Source of the DNA: Clostridium pascui
GTDB lineage: Bacteria > Bacillota > Clostridia > Clostridiales > Clostridiaceae
Assembly: GCF_016908015.1 (NCBI RefSeq)
Contig: NZ_JAFBDB010000007.1
Span: 1-64,000 of the forward strand
DNA: 64,000 nucleotides
Direction of reading: 5' to 3'
Below, one piece after another: positions 1 to 8,929 of this stretch. The notes beneath the pieces are model-generated. The model made no database searches and was not told the DNA's origin. It was given only the letters and a program-made list of their open reading frames with translations. Both the position numbers and the translations under genes were made by a program. Within the stretch, counting starts at the first letter, position 1. Each line of letters opens with the position of its first letter.

Positions 1-70
<70 letters not shown>

Positions 71-184
71 AAGTTTAATCTGTTTCGCTCATCGCGTTTC
101 TTAACATTTAACTGTTAAGTAATTGACTGGTTTCTATTCTCTGTTCAATTTTCAAAGACCCTGCCCTGTTAAGGCAACTTTTAT

Positions 185-213
185 ATCTTATCATTTTCAT
201 TTAAGCTTGTCAA
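185..213 (-). promoter_or_regulatory. Proximal rRNA operon promoter
   Basis: On the minus strand TTGACA (213-208), a 17-base spacer and TAAGAT (190-185) form a near-consensus sigma-A promoter about 110 bases before the 16S 5' end. The position and strength fit a stable-RNA promoter. Confidence 0.7.
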
Positions 214-278
214 CTAGTAATTTGTTCCCAAATACTATTGAAAGTTTAAATATTTTTGCTGTTTGAAACAGCTTTGTT

Positions 279-308
279 ATATTAACACACAATCTAAAAC
301 TTAGTCAA
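279..308 (-). promoter_or_regulatory. Distal rRNA operon promoter
   Basis: On the minus strand TTGACT (308-303), an 18-base spacer and TAATAT (284-279) form a second sigma-A-type promoter upstream of the proximal one. Tandem promoters are usual for rRNA operons in Firmicutes. Weaker match than the proximal site. Confidence 0.5.
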
Positions 309-552
309 GTAATAAATTAAAACTTATTAAAATGCTTTATTTTAGCTTGCTTTGCTGTTTCTTGTTTGCCGCTCATCTCAGCGACGAAGACTATCTTACC
401 ATGAGATTATTCCCGCTCTACTTTTATTAAGTGCTATTAAACAAAAATAAACGTATTATTTAGCATTATCCGACCATATACTGAGAATCTCATGTACTGA
501 TACACTAGATAAAGTTTACATTGACTATCATCCAATTCTCCTGCGCATTCCT
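309..552. other. Gap between permease gene and rRNA promoters
   Basis: No coding sequence, tRNA or clear intrinsic terminator was recognised in these 244 bases. The permease upstream is on the same strand as the rRNA operon, so readthrough into rRNA would have to be stopped by something not visible here. Confidence 0.5.
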
Positions 553-2028
553 CTATCTACTATCTTTATCTTTATCTTTATCTTTATCTTTATCTTTATC
601 TTTCTTTTCATTTTCTCCAGTTAGTTCTTTAGAAAACTCTGTTAATAGTCTCTTTTTATATCTTCTATTACTTACACTTCTATTAATAGCATTATTTCTT
701 TCAGGACTATTAACAAATTTTATTCCAATATAAATAAATGAGTATAAAGCTATTAATATAAATCCTGCAATAAGTCCTGACCCCTGCCCAGGAATAAATG
801 GCATACTTAAAATAATGATAATCATACTTATTAAAGCAATCCAAGAGGTATATGGATAGCCTGGCATCTGACATTTTCCTTCTGGAGGGCATCCATTAAT
901 CTTACGAAAACGTATATGGGTAGCTAAAATTGCGGCATATGTAAAAAGCAGCGCAAATCCACCAGAACTTATCAAAAATAAATACACTCTAGGAAGCAGC
1001 ATACCAAAACCTAGACCTAAAAGCATTGCAAGGCCAGAAAATAATATCCCACGACGAGGAACATTACTTTCATCTTTTAACCACTTAGGTGCATGCCCTT
1101 CGTCTGCAAGCGATCTCATCATTCTTCCTAGCCCAAACATAGCTGCAAGCATAGTAGAAAGTATAGCTGTAATAAGTACTACATTAATAATAGTACCTGC
1201 CCAGCCAATTTCCCATCTATTAAGAGCTGCTACCATTGGACTTATATCTTCACTAAGCCCAGCTGTTGGAATTAGCGGAAGCAACGCAGCAATGGAAAGT
1301 ATATAAAATCCTACAAGGCATATAACTGTATACTTAATTGCTTTAGGTACCGTTTCTCTAGGTTTATCTGTCTCTGACGCAGCTAACCCAATTATCTCAA
1401 AGCCCGCATATGAAAATATCACTATAAGCATACTTCCTGCTATGCTTTTTATGCCTCCTGCCATAAAAGGTTCTCTTGTTAATTCCCCAGCACCAAGTGA
1501 CGAAGTATTTGGCATTGCTCCTGTAATCAATAAGAGTGCTATAATTATAAAAGAAACTATGGCAAATAGCTTTACTGCTGCAAGACTGCTCTCGAGCTTA
1601 CTTAGCTTATCAGCTCCTAATAAATTTAACATAGTAACACCAATTATTATTAAACTCCCAAGTAATGATATAGATATGTTAGGATACCACCCGCGAACTA
1701 AAATCGATACAGCAGTAGCTTCACTTGACATAGCTAAAATCATTCCAGTCCAATATACCCATCCAACTACAAATCCCACTCCTGGGCCAAATATTTGTGC
1801 TGCAAAGGTTCGAAAGGAACCTGAATCAGGATTTGCTACAGTCATCTCGGACAAAGCAAAAAGTATAAAATATACCAATGCTCCACCTAATACATAACAT
1901 ATTAAAATTGCAGGCCCTGCAGCATGTATAGCTACCGATGAACCAAGAAAAAATGACCCTCCTATTACAGTACCCAGTGCCATCATTGTAAGCTGCCATG
2001 CAGACAGTCCTTTATGTGTTTTCTCCAT
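553..2028 (-). CDS. APC-superfamily amino acid permease
   Basis: A 491-residue multi-spanning membrane protein of the amino acid/polyamine/organocation superfamily, probably a proton-coupled amino acid importer or exchanger. The N-terminus (LSAWQLTMMALGTVIGGSFF) carries the conserved unwound TM1 glycine motif of the family, and about 12 hydrophobic segments follow. Substrate cannot be read from sequence. The start is supported by a GGAGG-type ribosome site just upstream. The hydrophilic C-terminal tail ends in seven Lys-Asp dipeptides encoded by a hexanucleotide repeat, which is unusual for this family. The gene is monocistronic and co-directional with the rRNA operon downstream. Confidence 0.88.
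   Translation of the reverse strand: MEKTHKGLSAWQLTMMALGTVIGGSFFLGSSVAIHAAGPAILICYVLGGALVYFILFALSEMTVANPDSGSFRTFAAQIFGPGVGFVVGWVYWTGMILAMSSEATAVSILVRGWYPNISISLLGSLIIIGVTMLNLLGADKLSKLESSLAAVKLFAIVSFIIIALLLITGAMPNTSSLGAGELTREPFMAGGIKSIAGSMLIVIFSYAGFEIIGLAASETDKPRETVPKAIKYTVICLVGFYILSIAALLPLIPTAGLSEDISPMVAALNRWEIGWAGTIINVVLITAILSTMLAAMFGLGRMMRSLADEGHAPKWLKDESNVPRRGILFSGLAMLLGLGFGMLLPRVYLFLISSGGFALLFTYAAILATHIRFRKINGCPPEGKCQMPGYPYTSWIALISMIIIILSMPFIPGQGSGLIAGFILIALYSFIYIGIKFVNSPERNNAINRSVSNRRYKKRLLTEFSKELTGENEKKDKDKDKDKDKDKDSR
561..602 (-). repeat. Hexanucleotide microsatellite, 7 units, coding (Lys-Asp)7
   Basis: Seven perfect tandem copies of TATCTT on the plus strand (AAGATA on the coding strand) lie at the 3' end of the permease gene and encode (Lys-Asp)7. 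Because the unit is six bases, gain or loss of copies would change tail length without breaking the frame. Confidence 0.95.
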
Positions 2029-2130
2029 AGTTTCTCCTCCGTACCAAACATGTGGAATGAAATAATCTTAAAAATAGCATTCCCCAAATTTAAAAATACA
2101 TTCTATTTAAGGTATATCTATCTCTTAAAC

Positions 2131-2199
2131 AGTTTAGGGGACAGCTAACAACTATTTTGCACTTCGCATTAGTAGTTGCTAACTGTCCCCTATTAAACT
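2131..2199. repeat. REP-like imperfect palindrome (GGGGACAG...CTGTCCCC)
   Basis: Arms 2131-2154 and 2173-2199 pair with two mismatches and a three-base indel around a GGGGACAG/CTGTCCCC core. The right arm reaches the stop codon of metI. The GGGACAG core is shared with the palindrome at 18383-18435. Such sequences resemble REP elements moved by REP-associated tyrosine transposases; no such transposase is in the window. It could also serve as the terminator of the met operon. Confidence 0.6.
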
Positions 2200-2867
2200 T
2201 ATCTTAATTTTTTATTCGTCCTTTTAGCTATGAAATCTCCAAATATCTGCAACAATTGAACAATAATAATTAAAGTTATTACGCATATAAACATAACATC
2301 TGTTTGGTAGCGTTGATATCCATATCGTATAGCTAAATCACCAATACCACCACCGCCAACAGTACCTGCCATTGCAGAATATCCAATTAGTGACACTGCT
2401 GTAACTGTTAAATTTTTAATAAGTTGAGGAAGTGCCTCAGGAATTAAAATATGTATTATAATATCTATAGGTCTTGCTCCAGATGCAACTGCCGCCTCTA
2501 AAACGCCATGATTAACTTCTGAAAATGATACCTCTGCTAATCTGCCATAAAAAGCTATTGCAGCAATGGACAATGGAACAATTACAGCCGTATATCCAAT
2601 CCCAGTTCCAACTATCTTTTTTGAAACAGGTATTAAGAGTACGAGCAATATCAAAAATGGTATTGAACGAGTTATATTTATTATAACCCCTGCAATCTCA
2701 TTAACTATCTTATTTTTTATGAATAATGAGTTAGATGTCAAAAACAGCAAAAGACCTAATAAACCACCAAAAACAGTAGCAAATCCAAGAGAATAAAGCA
2801 CCATTAGGGCAGTTTCATTAAAGGATTTTGTTAGAGCTTCCGTTAAATTAAACGCTGACATTTTCAA
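2199..2867 (-). CDS. metI: Methionine ABC transporter permease
   Basis: A 222-residue inner-membrane permease of the MetI family with about five transmembrane segments and the EAA-type coupling loop (EAAVASGARPIDIIIHILIPEALP) that contacts the ATPase. It imports methionine together with MetN and MetQ. Length matches the family (about 220). The start overlaps the end of metN by 20 bases, which indicates translational coupling. It is the last gene of the metQ-metN-metI operon and so falls under the SAM riboswitch upstream of metQ. Confidence 0.95.
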   Translation of the reverse strand: MKMSAFNLTEALTKSFNETALMVLYSLGFATVFGGLLGLLLFLTSNSLFIKNKIVNEIAGVIINITRSIPFLILLVLLIPVSKKIVGTGIGYTAVIVPLSIAAIAFYGRLAEVSFSEVNHGVLEAAVASGARPIDIIIHILIPEALPQLIKNLTVTAVSLIGYSAMAGTVGGGGIGDLAIRYGYQRYQTDVMFICVITLIIIVQLLQIFGDFIAKRTNKKLR

Positions 2868-3864
2868 GCACCTCCAATTTAGCAGTGTTTTTACGAAGAT
2901 ATTCTATACCACGATTAATAGCTTCACCTTCTCCAATAAGTTGAATATATAAGATTCCTAATGGAATTTCGTTAATATACTCTATTTTACCTAATAAAAT
3001 ATTAAATCTAAATCCAAATTTAGCTGAAGCATCGGATAAAACAGGATTATTGGCATCATTCCCATGATAAGTAATTCTAATAATAGGTCCTTTTGAATCT
3101 TGAATAACCCTTTTAGGCAGATCAAATTTAGTTGTTTGTCTAATAAGGCTTTGTGTAAACCTATTTTGAGGATTTGTGAAAACATCATATACATTTCCAC
3201 TTTCCACAACGGTTCCTTGGTTCATTACAACAACTTTATTACAAGTACTTTTAACTACATCAAGTTCATGTGTAATAATAACAATAGTAATTCCCATTTT
3301 TTTATTTATTTCTTTCAGTAATTTCAATATTGAATTTGTGGTTTCAATATCGAGGGCTGATGTAGGTTCATCACAAAGCAATATTTTCGTATCATTTGCA
3401 AGAGCCCTAGCTATAGCAACTCTTTGTTTTTGACCCCCTGATAAGCTTGATGGATATGCATCATGCTTATCAGTTAAATTTACAAACCCTAATAGTTCTT
3501 TTACCCGCTTATCTATTTCATCTTTATTTTTTCCAGCAGCCTTTAAAACAAATGCAATATTTTGATATACAGTTTTATTATCTGCTAAGTTAAAATGTTG
3601 AAATATCATACCAATATTTCTACGAAGTTTTCGTAGTTCTTCCCCTTTATAATGTTCAACATTCTTTCCATCAATAATCACTTCTCCGCTAGTTGGAACT
3701 TGAAGCAAATTTATAGCACGAAGCAGTGTGCTTTTACCTGCTCCACTAGAACCAACAATTCCAAAGATCTCCCCAGTACCAATGGTGAAAGATACATCTT
3801 TTACTGCTGTAAAAAAATCTTTCTTTTGTTTAAAACTAACGTTAACATTTTTAAATTCTATCAT
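2848..3864 (-). CDS. metN: Methionine ABC transporter ATP-binding protein
   Basis: A 338-residue ABC ATPase that powers methionine uptake. Walker A (GSSGAGKST) lies at about residues 38-46, the LSGGQ signature at 141-145 and Walker B (ILLCDEP) at 161-167. The last ~90 residues form the NIL/ACT-like regulatory domain characteristic of MetN, which binds methionine and inhibits transport when internal methionine is high. Full length for the family (about 340). It sits between metQ and metI in one operon. Confidence 0.96.
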   Translation of the reverse strand: MIEFKNVNVSFKQKKDFFTAVKDVSFTIGTGEIFGIVGSSGAGKSTLLRAINLLQVPTSGEVIIDGKNVEHYKGEELRKLRRNIGMIFQHFNLADNKTVYQNIAFVLKAAGKNKDEIDKRVKELLGFVNLTDKHDAYPSSLSGGQKQRVAIARALANDTKILLCDEPTSALDIETTNSILKLLKEINKKMGITIVIITHELDVVKSTCNKVVVMNQGTVVESGNVYDVFTNPQNRFTQSLIRQTTKFDLPKRVIQDSKGPIIRITYHGNDANNPVLSDASAKFGFRFNILLGKIEYINEIPLGILYIQLIGEGEAINRGIEYLRKNTAKLEVLENVSV

Positions 3865-3934
3865 CTATTTTTTGCCCCCTTTCATACAGAGAGCATATAC
3901 CTCAAAGTTTTAAGATATATGCTCAGTAAAACTT

Positions 3935-4780
3935 TTAATAGTTTTCTGGTTTAATGAATGATGAATACTGTTTGCTTGAGTCTTCAATAACCTTTTTAAA
4001 TGCATCAGATTCAACTATTTCTATAATGTCCTTTGCAAGCTGAGAATCTTTATCTTCTGTTCTTACTGCAATGACATTAAAATAACCTTTGTCAATTTTT
4101 TCATTATATATTGCATCTGCCAAATTAAGTCCTGCACCAATAGCATAGTTTCCGTTAATAACAGCTACATCAGCGCTGTCTAAGGTTCTTGGTAATTGAG
4201 GCGCTTCAACTTCTACAAATTTCAGATTTTTAGGATTTTCGGAAAGAGTGTTTTGTGTTGCTGTCTTTGGGTCAACGGCAGGATCAATTTTAACAAAACC
4301 TGCTTGTTGTAATACTCTTATTGACCTTGAAAGATTTGTTGCGTCATTTGGTATTGCAACAGTTGCACCCTTTGGCAATTCACTAAATGACTTATATTTA
4401 TTTGAGAATATTCCCATTCCAGCTGTAGGCACTTCTTTTAAATATATAATATCAAGATTGTTTTGTTTTTTAAAATTTTCTAGGTATGTTGAGTGTTGAA
4501 ATAAGTTAAGGTCAATTTCCTTATCTGCTAAGGCTTTGTTGGGTAAAACATAATCGCTAAATTCAACACTTTCAACCTTATAACCTTTTTTTATTAAAGA
4601 TGGCTCAATTGCCTCTTTAAACATATCTGCATATGGTCCTGCACAAAAGCCCGCCTTAATAGTTTTTGTTTCACTTGTAGTTGCTTTTGTTTCACCACTA
4701 TTTTTAGAACAAGCACTAAAAGAAACTCCAAGTGCTAAAATAACTCCACATGTAAGTATATTTCTTAATATTTTATTCAT
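3935..4780 (-). CDS. metQ: Methionine-binding lipoprotein
   Basis: A 281-residue NlpA/MetQ-family substrate-binding lipoprotein. Residues 1-24 form a lipoprotein signal peptide ending in a lipobox (SFSAC), so the mature protein is anchored to the outer face of the membrane by Cys24. The rest matches the MetQ fold, including the KAGFCAGPYADMF region and a PNDATNLSRSIRVLQ segment typical of the family. First gene of metQNI; the SAM-I riboswitch and its terminator lie directly upstream and should lower expression when SAM is abundant. Confidence 0.95.
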   Translation of the reverse strand: MNKILRNILTCGVILALGVSFSACSKNSGETKATTSETKTIKAGFCAGPYADMFKEAIEPSLIKKGYKVESVEFSDYVLPNKALADKEIDLNLFQHSTYLENFKKQNNLDIIYLKEVPTAGMGIFSNKYKSFSELPKGATVAIPNDATNLSRSIRVLQQAGFVKIDPAVDPKTATQNTLSENPKNLKFVEVEAPQLPRTLDSADVAVINGNYAIGAGLNLADAIYNEKIDKGYFNVIAVRTEDKDSQLAKDIIEIVESDAFKKVIEDSSKQYSSFIKPENY

Positions 4781-4894
4781 CTTAAGCTCCCCTTCTATCT
4801 TTGTTTTAATATTAATTGATATTAATGTTGATTAATTTTATGTACATAAAGTATATTACGTTGAAAAGTCCCCTAGTTAATTTTATTTGCGCAA

Positions 4895-4931
4895 ATAAAA
4901 AAACCACTTCAAACTTAAAGTAAGAAGTGGT
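4895..4931 (-). terminator. Riboswitch-controlled intrinsic terminator
   Basis: On the minus strand an ACCACTTC...GAAGTGGT stem (4931-4924 with 4910-4903) is followed by a run of U residues (4902-4896). It lies between the SAM-I aptamer and metQ, where the expression platform of an S-box riboswitch is expected. Confidence 0.88.
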
Positions 4932-4979
4932 ATTGCCCAACGCTAAAGCCCATTATTATATAATAGGATTTCATCACTT

Positions 4980-5091
4980 CTTATCTTTCAGAAAAAATTC
5001 TGCAGGAATTAGCACATTTCTAGTTTAATAAATTAAACTAGTTGTTGCTGGGTTTCATAGGGCCAGTCCCTCAACCACTCTTGATAAGATT
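4980..5091 (-). promoter_or_regulatory. SAM-I (S-box) riboswitch aptamer
   Basis: The minus strand contains the ordered S-box signature: CTTATCAAGAG at the P1 5' side, GGTTGAGGGACTGGCCCTATGA, AACCCAGCAAC, a variable P3 hairpin with arms of CTAGTTTAAT, then AATGTGCTAATTCC and the closing GATAAG strand of P1. SAM binding is known to favour the downstream terminator. Placement before metQ fits control of methionine import. Confidence 0.96.
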
Positions 5092-5113
5092 TCATCAATA
5101 TTCAATTGCATTT

Positions 5114-5142
5114 ATTCTATATGATTGTTTCATCTATGTCAA
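5114..5142 (-). promoter_or_regulatory. Promoter of the met operon
   Basis: Minus-strand TTGACA (5142-5137), 17-base spacer, TAGAAT (5119-5114), just upstream of the SAM-I aptamer. Consensus -35 and spacing make this the likely transcription start for the riboswitch and metQNI. Confidence 0.78.
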
Positions 5143-5180
5143 GAAATATTTTTTGTTTATTTTAATGCGGTTATCATTTA

Positions 5181-5209
5181 TTTCTCACTTGCCATATTGG
5201 TGGCACTAA
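5181..5209 (-). repeat. 3'-UTR palindromic repeat, copy A
   Basis: Minus-strand AGTGCCACCAATATGGCAAG, immediately after the stop codon of the sigma-54 activator. A diverged member of the family at 33071-33108, 36021-36046, 45514-45539 and 62174-62199; its distal half (AAGTGAGA) no longer fully pairs with GTGCCAC. Confidence 0.65.
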
Positions 5210-6625
5210 TTACTCCGTTTCAACAGATTTAGAAAGTTTTATATTAAGCCTCTCTAACTTCTTATATAATGTGGTTCTGTGTATGCCTAGGTCCTTAGCT
5301 GTCTTAGAAATTTTATAATTATTTTCCATTAATGACTCTAAAATTATATCTTTTTCAAATTCATTTAATATGAAATCTAAAGTACCACCTTTAACCTCGG
5401 GAGCTGTATTTGGAGAAAAAGTTAGTAAATTGGATGGTAAGTGTTTAACTCCTAATATATCTTTTTCAGTTAGAACATATGCACTTTCAATAACGTTCTT
5501 TAATTCTCTTATGTTTCCTTGCCACTTGTGATTTAATAATAATTCTATTGCCCTTTGAGATATAGTAATGTCGGTTTTGTACTTTTTATTGAGTTGACCT
5601 AAGAAGTGATTTATAAATATCAGTATATCTTCTTTTCTTTGTCTTAGAGGTGGTATTTTTATATTTATAACATTTAATCTATAAAATAGATCTTCTCTAA
5701 ACTTCTTTTCCTTAATTAATTTTCTTAAATCTTGATGAGTTGCAGCAATAACTCTTACATCTATTGGTATGGGTTCATAGCCTCCAATTCGTTCAATTTC
5801 ATTCTCCTGAAGCACCCTAAGAAGTTTTGCCTGCATATGTAGAGGCATATCCCCTATCTCATCTAAAAATATTGTTCCCTTATGGGCAAGTTGAAATTTA
5901 CCCTTTTTCCCTCCTTTTTTAGCTCCAGTAAAAGAACCCTCTTCATAGCCAAATAACTCTGATTCTAAAAGCTCATCAGGAATTGCAGCACAGTTTATTC
6001 TTATAAGAGGGCTATTTTTTCTATCAGAGGCATAATGTATTCCATTTGCAAAAACCTCTTTTCCTGTTCCGGTTTCCCCGTTTATTAAAACTGCTAGATT
6101 GCTTCTGGATGCCTTTCTAGCTAACTCCTTTACTTCTAAAAAAGATTCACTTTCCCCAAGTATACAATTAAAATCAAATTTACTTTCTCCTAGTCTTTGG
6201 AGTTCATCCTTATAATATTTTAATTCCTGATCCTGCTTATATAATTTTTGAGATAAGTTAAGTGTTTGAACTCTAAATTTAACTTGAGCAACTGCAGCTA
6301 TTACTTTACCATTTTTCTTTACCGGAGCTCTAGTTACAAATAAAAACTTATCTCCATTATAATGCTGTCCATCAACTAAAGGGTGAATTACATCCACTTC
6401 CTTAATACCAGAGCTAGCAATTTCCGGCATTTTAGTGTTTTTTATAAATTCGCCGATATGACGCCCGATAGCTTTTTCTTTTGTGGTTCCTAAAAAATCG
6501 CAATATGAATTATTTATATCGAATATAGTGCCATCAACTTTAGTTACTACGAAGCCATCCTCAGTCATATCCAAAATCTCATTAAAAATTAACTTATAAT
6601 GCTCTAAATTCATATCACTAATCAT
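5210..6625 (-). CDS. PAS-domain sigma-54-dependent transcriptional activator
   Basis: A 471-residue enhancer-binding protein. Order: PAS sensor domain (about 10-120), AAA+ domain with Walker A GETGTGKE (183-190), the sigma-54 contact loop written GSFTGA (230-235, Ala to Ser change from the usual GAFTGA), Walker B (IFLDEIGD, 252-259), and a C-terminal Fis-type helix-turn-helix (about 435-460). No receiver domain, so it is likely controlled by a ligand or redox state sensed by PAS. It lies at the distal end of the fatty-acid-type catabolic locus that has a -24/-12 promoter at 15844-15859, its probable target. Confidence 0.93.
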   Translation of the reverse strand: MISDMNLEHYKLIFNEILDMTEDGFVVTKVDGTIFDINNSYCDFLGTTKEKAIGRHIGEFIKNTKMPEIASSGIKEVDVIHPLVDGQHYNGDKFLFVTRAPVKKNGKVIAAVAQVKFRVQTLNLSQKLYKQDQELKYYKDELQRLGESKFDFNCILGESESFLEVKELARKASRSNLAVLINGETGTGKEVFANGIHYASDRKNSPLIRINCAAIPDELLESELFGYEEGSFTGAKKGGKKGKFQLAHKGTIFLDEIGDMPLHMQAKLLRVLQENEIERIGGYEPIPIDVRVIAATHQDLRKLIKEKKFREDLFYRLNVINIKIPPLRQRKEDILIFINHFLGQLNKKYKTDITISQRAIELLLNHKWQGNIRELKNVIESAYVLTEKDILGVKHLPSNLLTFSPNTAPEVKGGTLDFILNEFEKDIILESLMENNYKISKTAKDLGIHRTTLYKKLERLNIKLSKSVETE

Positions 6626-6814
6626 CTTACCCCAAGCCCCTTTTCCTTAAAATGTAAATTATTTTATGTAATATTATACCATAAGATTAGGTTAAAGTAA
6701 CAAAATACGTTTTGTTTGCAAAAAAATTTACGTCTGATAAAAAGAAATGAATCATAAGTTCATAATTTAAAAAATATGACTAGAGTTATATATTATAAAT
6801 TTTAAAACATTGTG

Positions 6815-6844
6815 AAAGAACCCTATGATACCATAGGATTCTTT
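6815..6844 (-). terminator. Intrinsic terminator after gntP-type permease
   Basis: Stem AAAGAA-C-CCTATG / CATAGG-A-TTCTTT with a four-base loop, followed on the minus strand by a T-rich stretch. It lies between the second GntP permease and the activator gene, suggesting separate transcription of the two. Confidence 0.65.
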
Positions 6845-6890
6845 ACAATCAGCTTATTGTAGCATAGGACTTTAATACAATTTTATATAC

Positions 6891-8204
6891 CTATAACCCC
6901 AGTGCACACATTGGAATTACTACAAATAAAGTTATAGTTGGAATTAAAAGTTGTGTAATAAACACATCAAAATAAGCATCTTTATGACTTAAGTTAGTGA
7001 GAACAAGTAGTGTAATCTGTCCTCCTTGATGTGGCAAACTGTCTAATGTACCTGCTGCAATTGCAGAAATACGATGAACATACTCAAGATTTATTCCCAT
7101 TGAAATAAATGTATCCTTTAAAGCATCATATGCAATACCCAGACCACCAGATGCACTGCCGCAAACCCCTGCACAAATAGCAGTAGTAATTGCAACAAAC
7201 CATAATGGAGATATATTTAAATTCTGCAGACCACCTATTACTGTTGAAAATCCACTTGTTATTTTAACAACTCCACCAAATCCAACTACGAGGGCGGTAT
7301 TTAAAATAGCACTACATGAATTGGAACCTCCAGTGTTAAAAATTTTAATCAGCCCACTTATGCCACTTGGAATAAATTTGTACATTAAAATGATTGAAGA
7401 GAGAATACCCATTGCTACAGCAAATTCAACTTGCCAATGCAAAATATTGAAACAAACAAGTATTAAAGCTACTGGAATACATGCAATAAGAGGATGAGGA
7501 ACTTTTTCATCTTTAGAATCATTATCTTCTAATAAATGTGCTGGAAGCGGCGTTAGTCTGTCATCATGAAATAAATACCCCTTCTTTTTTAAACTTCTAC
7601 TTCTATACTCTAGCCAAAGGAAAATAAGAACAAATTGAACCACTAATCCTGCCATACCTGGAATAAATGCAGCAGTTGCACTTGTTCCTAGACTTCTCAT
7701 AGGAATAACATTTTGAATAGAGGGTGACCCAGGGCTATTCATAGACCATGTCCAACAACCTGCAGATATTGCTGCCGGAAGAATTTTTCTAGAAAGATCA
7801 TTCTTTCTAAATAACTGTAAAGCAATTGGATACATAACAAAATAAACAACGAAGCCACTGATACCGCCAAAGGTGAGTATACCTGTTATGCACATTATAA
7901 TAGCTGCAGTAAATTTACCTTTAGAAATTTTAAGAAGTGCAGATGCAATAGATTTTGCAGCCTTTGTTTCTTCATAAACAGAGCCGAAAATAGCACCTAC
8001 AAGGAAAATAAAAAAGTAACTTTTGAAATAATTAGCAGCCGAAGTCATATATGCTCCCGTTAAAGTTTGAAAAACAGGAAGTCTTGCAAGTAAAATTACG
8101 ATAATAGAAACTAAAGGCCCCAGTATAACTGCACTAATTCTCTTGTAAGCTAAAACTGTGAATAATATAATGGCTAATACAAGTATGAAAACATCAAATG
8201 ACAT
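6891..8204 (-). CDS. GntP-family carboxylate permease (second copy)
   Basis: A 437-residue GntP-family permease with about 12 predicted membrane segments. GntP proteins import gluconate or other (hydroxy)carboxylates with protons; the substrate here is not determined by sequence. Family marks include the GVCGSASGGLGIA segment and the LDSLPHQGGQ segment, both shared in close form with the other GntP permease at 13604-14923. It stands between the terminator after the maoC gene and the sigma-54 activator, so it is probably its own transcription unit. Confidence 0.88.
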   Translation of the reverse strand: MSFDVFILVLAIILFTVLAYKRISAVILGPLVSIIVILLARLPVFQTLTGAYMTSAANYFKSYFFIFLVGAIFGSVYEETKAAKSIASALLKISKGKFTAAIIMCITGILTFGGISGFVVYFVMYPIALQLFRKNDLSRKILPAAISAGCWTWSMNSPGSPSIQNVIPMRSLGTSATAAFIPGMAGLVVQFVLIFLWLEYRSRSLKKKGYLFHDDRLTPLPAHLLEDNDSKDEKVPHPLIACIPVALILVCFNILHWQVEFAVAMGILSSIILMYKFIPSGISGLIKIFNTGGSNSCSAILNTALVVGFGGVVKITSGFSTVIGGLQNLNISPLWFVAITTAICAGVCGSASGGLGIAYDALKDTFISMGINLEYVHRISAIAAGTLDSLPHQGGQITLLVLTNLSHKDAYFDVFITQLLIPTITLFVVIPMCALGL

Positions 8205-8326
8205 TATTTACACTTCCTTTCTCAATTTTTCTAAATTAGATAGGAATCATTGCTTTTCCACAACTAGCTTTCTTTTAGTATGATTTTTGTTTTCGCTATT
8301 GCATTGAAATATATCTAGCTTATATA

Positions 8327-8421
8327 AAAAATAATGCCATTTTCATCATTGAGTATAAATACATTCCCGTACAAATTAGGTCCCATTATTTATTCCTCAT
8401 TGATAAAATGGCATTATTTTA
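8327..8421 (-). terminator. Large hairpin terminator after the catabolic operon
   Basis: Arms 8327-8353 and 8395-8421 share an AAAATAATGCCATTTT core plus a further CATTGAG stretch with small mismatches, closing a loop of about 41 bases; on the minus strand TTATTTTTT follows. It separates the maoC-type gene from the second GntP permease and likely ends the operon. Confidence 0.7.
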
Positions 8422-8448
8422 TTCATTAGTAAACAATATATTTAAATT

Positions 8449-8901
8449 TTATTCCTTGGTAGCCATAACAGTAGCTTCACCATCAATAACCAATTCCCCT
8501 CTTTGATTAACAACAGTGGTTCTCATTACAGCAATTTTCTTCTCAGGACGCATAGAAATAACTTCACCTGTAGCTGTGATTGTATCACCAAACTTAACTG
8601 GTAATAAGAATTTACATGTTTGGCCTAAATAAATGGCATCTGCACCAGGAATAAGCATGCCAACAATTGTAGAAAAGAATGATGCAGTAAGCATTCCATG
8701 AACGATTCTTTCGCCAAATCTTGTTGTTTTAGCATATTCAGCATTTACATGTACTGGGTTAATGTCGCCTATTAAGCCTGCATAGGTATACACATCTGAC
8801 TCTGAAATAGTTTTTGTTACACTTTTTTTCATACCAATATAAATTTCATTTATGCTGTAACCACTCATATTTAAGCTATTTTCATCTATCATACTGCTCA
8901 A
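8449..8901 (-). CDS. MaoC-type (R)-specific enoyl-CoA hydratase
   Basis: A small hot-dog-fold hydratase of the MaoC/PhaJ type, about 150 residues. The hydratase catalytic motif is visible as YAGLIGDINPVHVNAEYA (Asp and His of D-x-N-P-x-H), with FGERIVHGML following. The family hydrates trans-2-enoyl-CoA to (R)-3-hydroxyacyl-CoA or the reverse. Start choice: the frame is open to 8940, but a GGGAG site precedes TTG at 8901 by six bases, so this start is preferred; ATG at 8892 is the alternative. Last gene of the operon after etfA. Confidence 0.85.
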   Translation of the reverse strand: MSSMIDENSLNMSGYSINEIYIGMKKSVTKTISESDVYTYAGLIGDINPVHVNAEYAKTTRFGERIVHGMLTASFFSTIVGMLIPGADAIYLGQTCKFLLPVKFGDTITATGEVISMRPEKKIAVMRTTVVNQRGELVIDGEATVMATKE

Positions 8902-8929
8902 TTTACTCTCCCTACCTTTCAATATGAAT

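Noticed and set aside
561-602. CRISPR or phase-variation array
   Set aside because: Unit is six bases with no spacers; multiples of three cannot switch the frame.
521-733. 70-residue plus-strand frame with a poly(Ser-Leu) run
   Set aside because: Antisense shadow of the permease 3' end; the run is the complement of the hexanucleotide repeat.
4980-5091. T-box instead of SAM-I
   Set aside because: All S-box segments are present in order; no T-box sequence.
8205-8260. Second sigma-54 promoter before the second GntP permease
   Set aside because: TGTGGAAAAGCAATG lacks the GG-N10-GC spacing.
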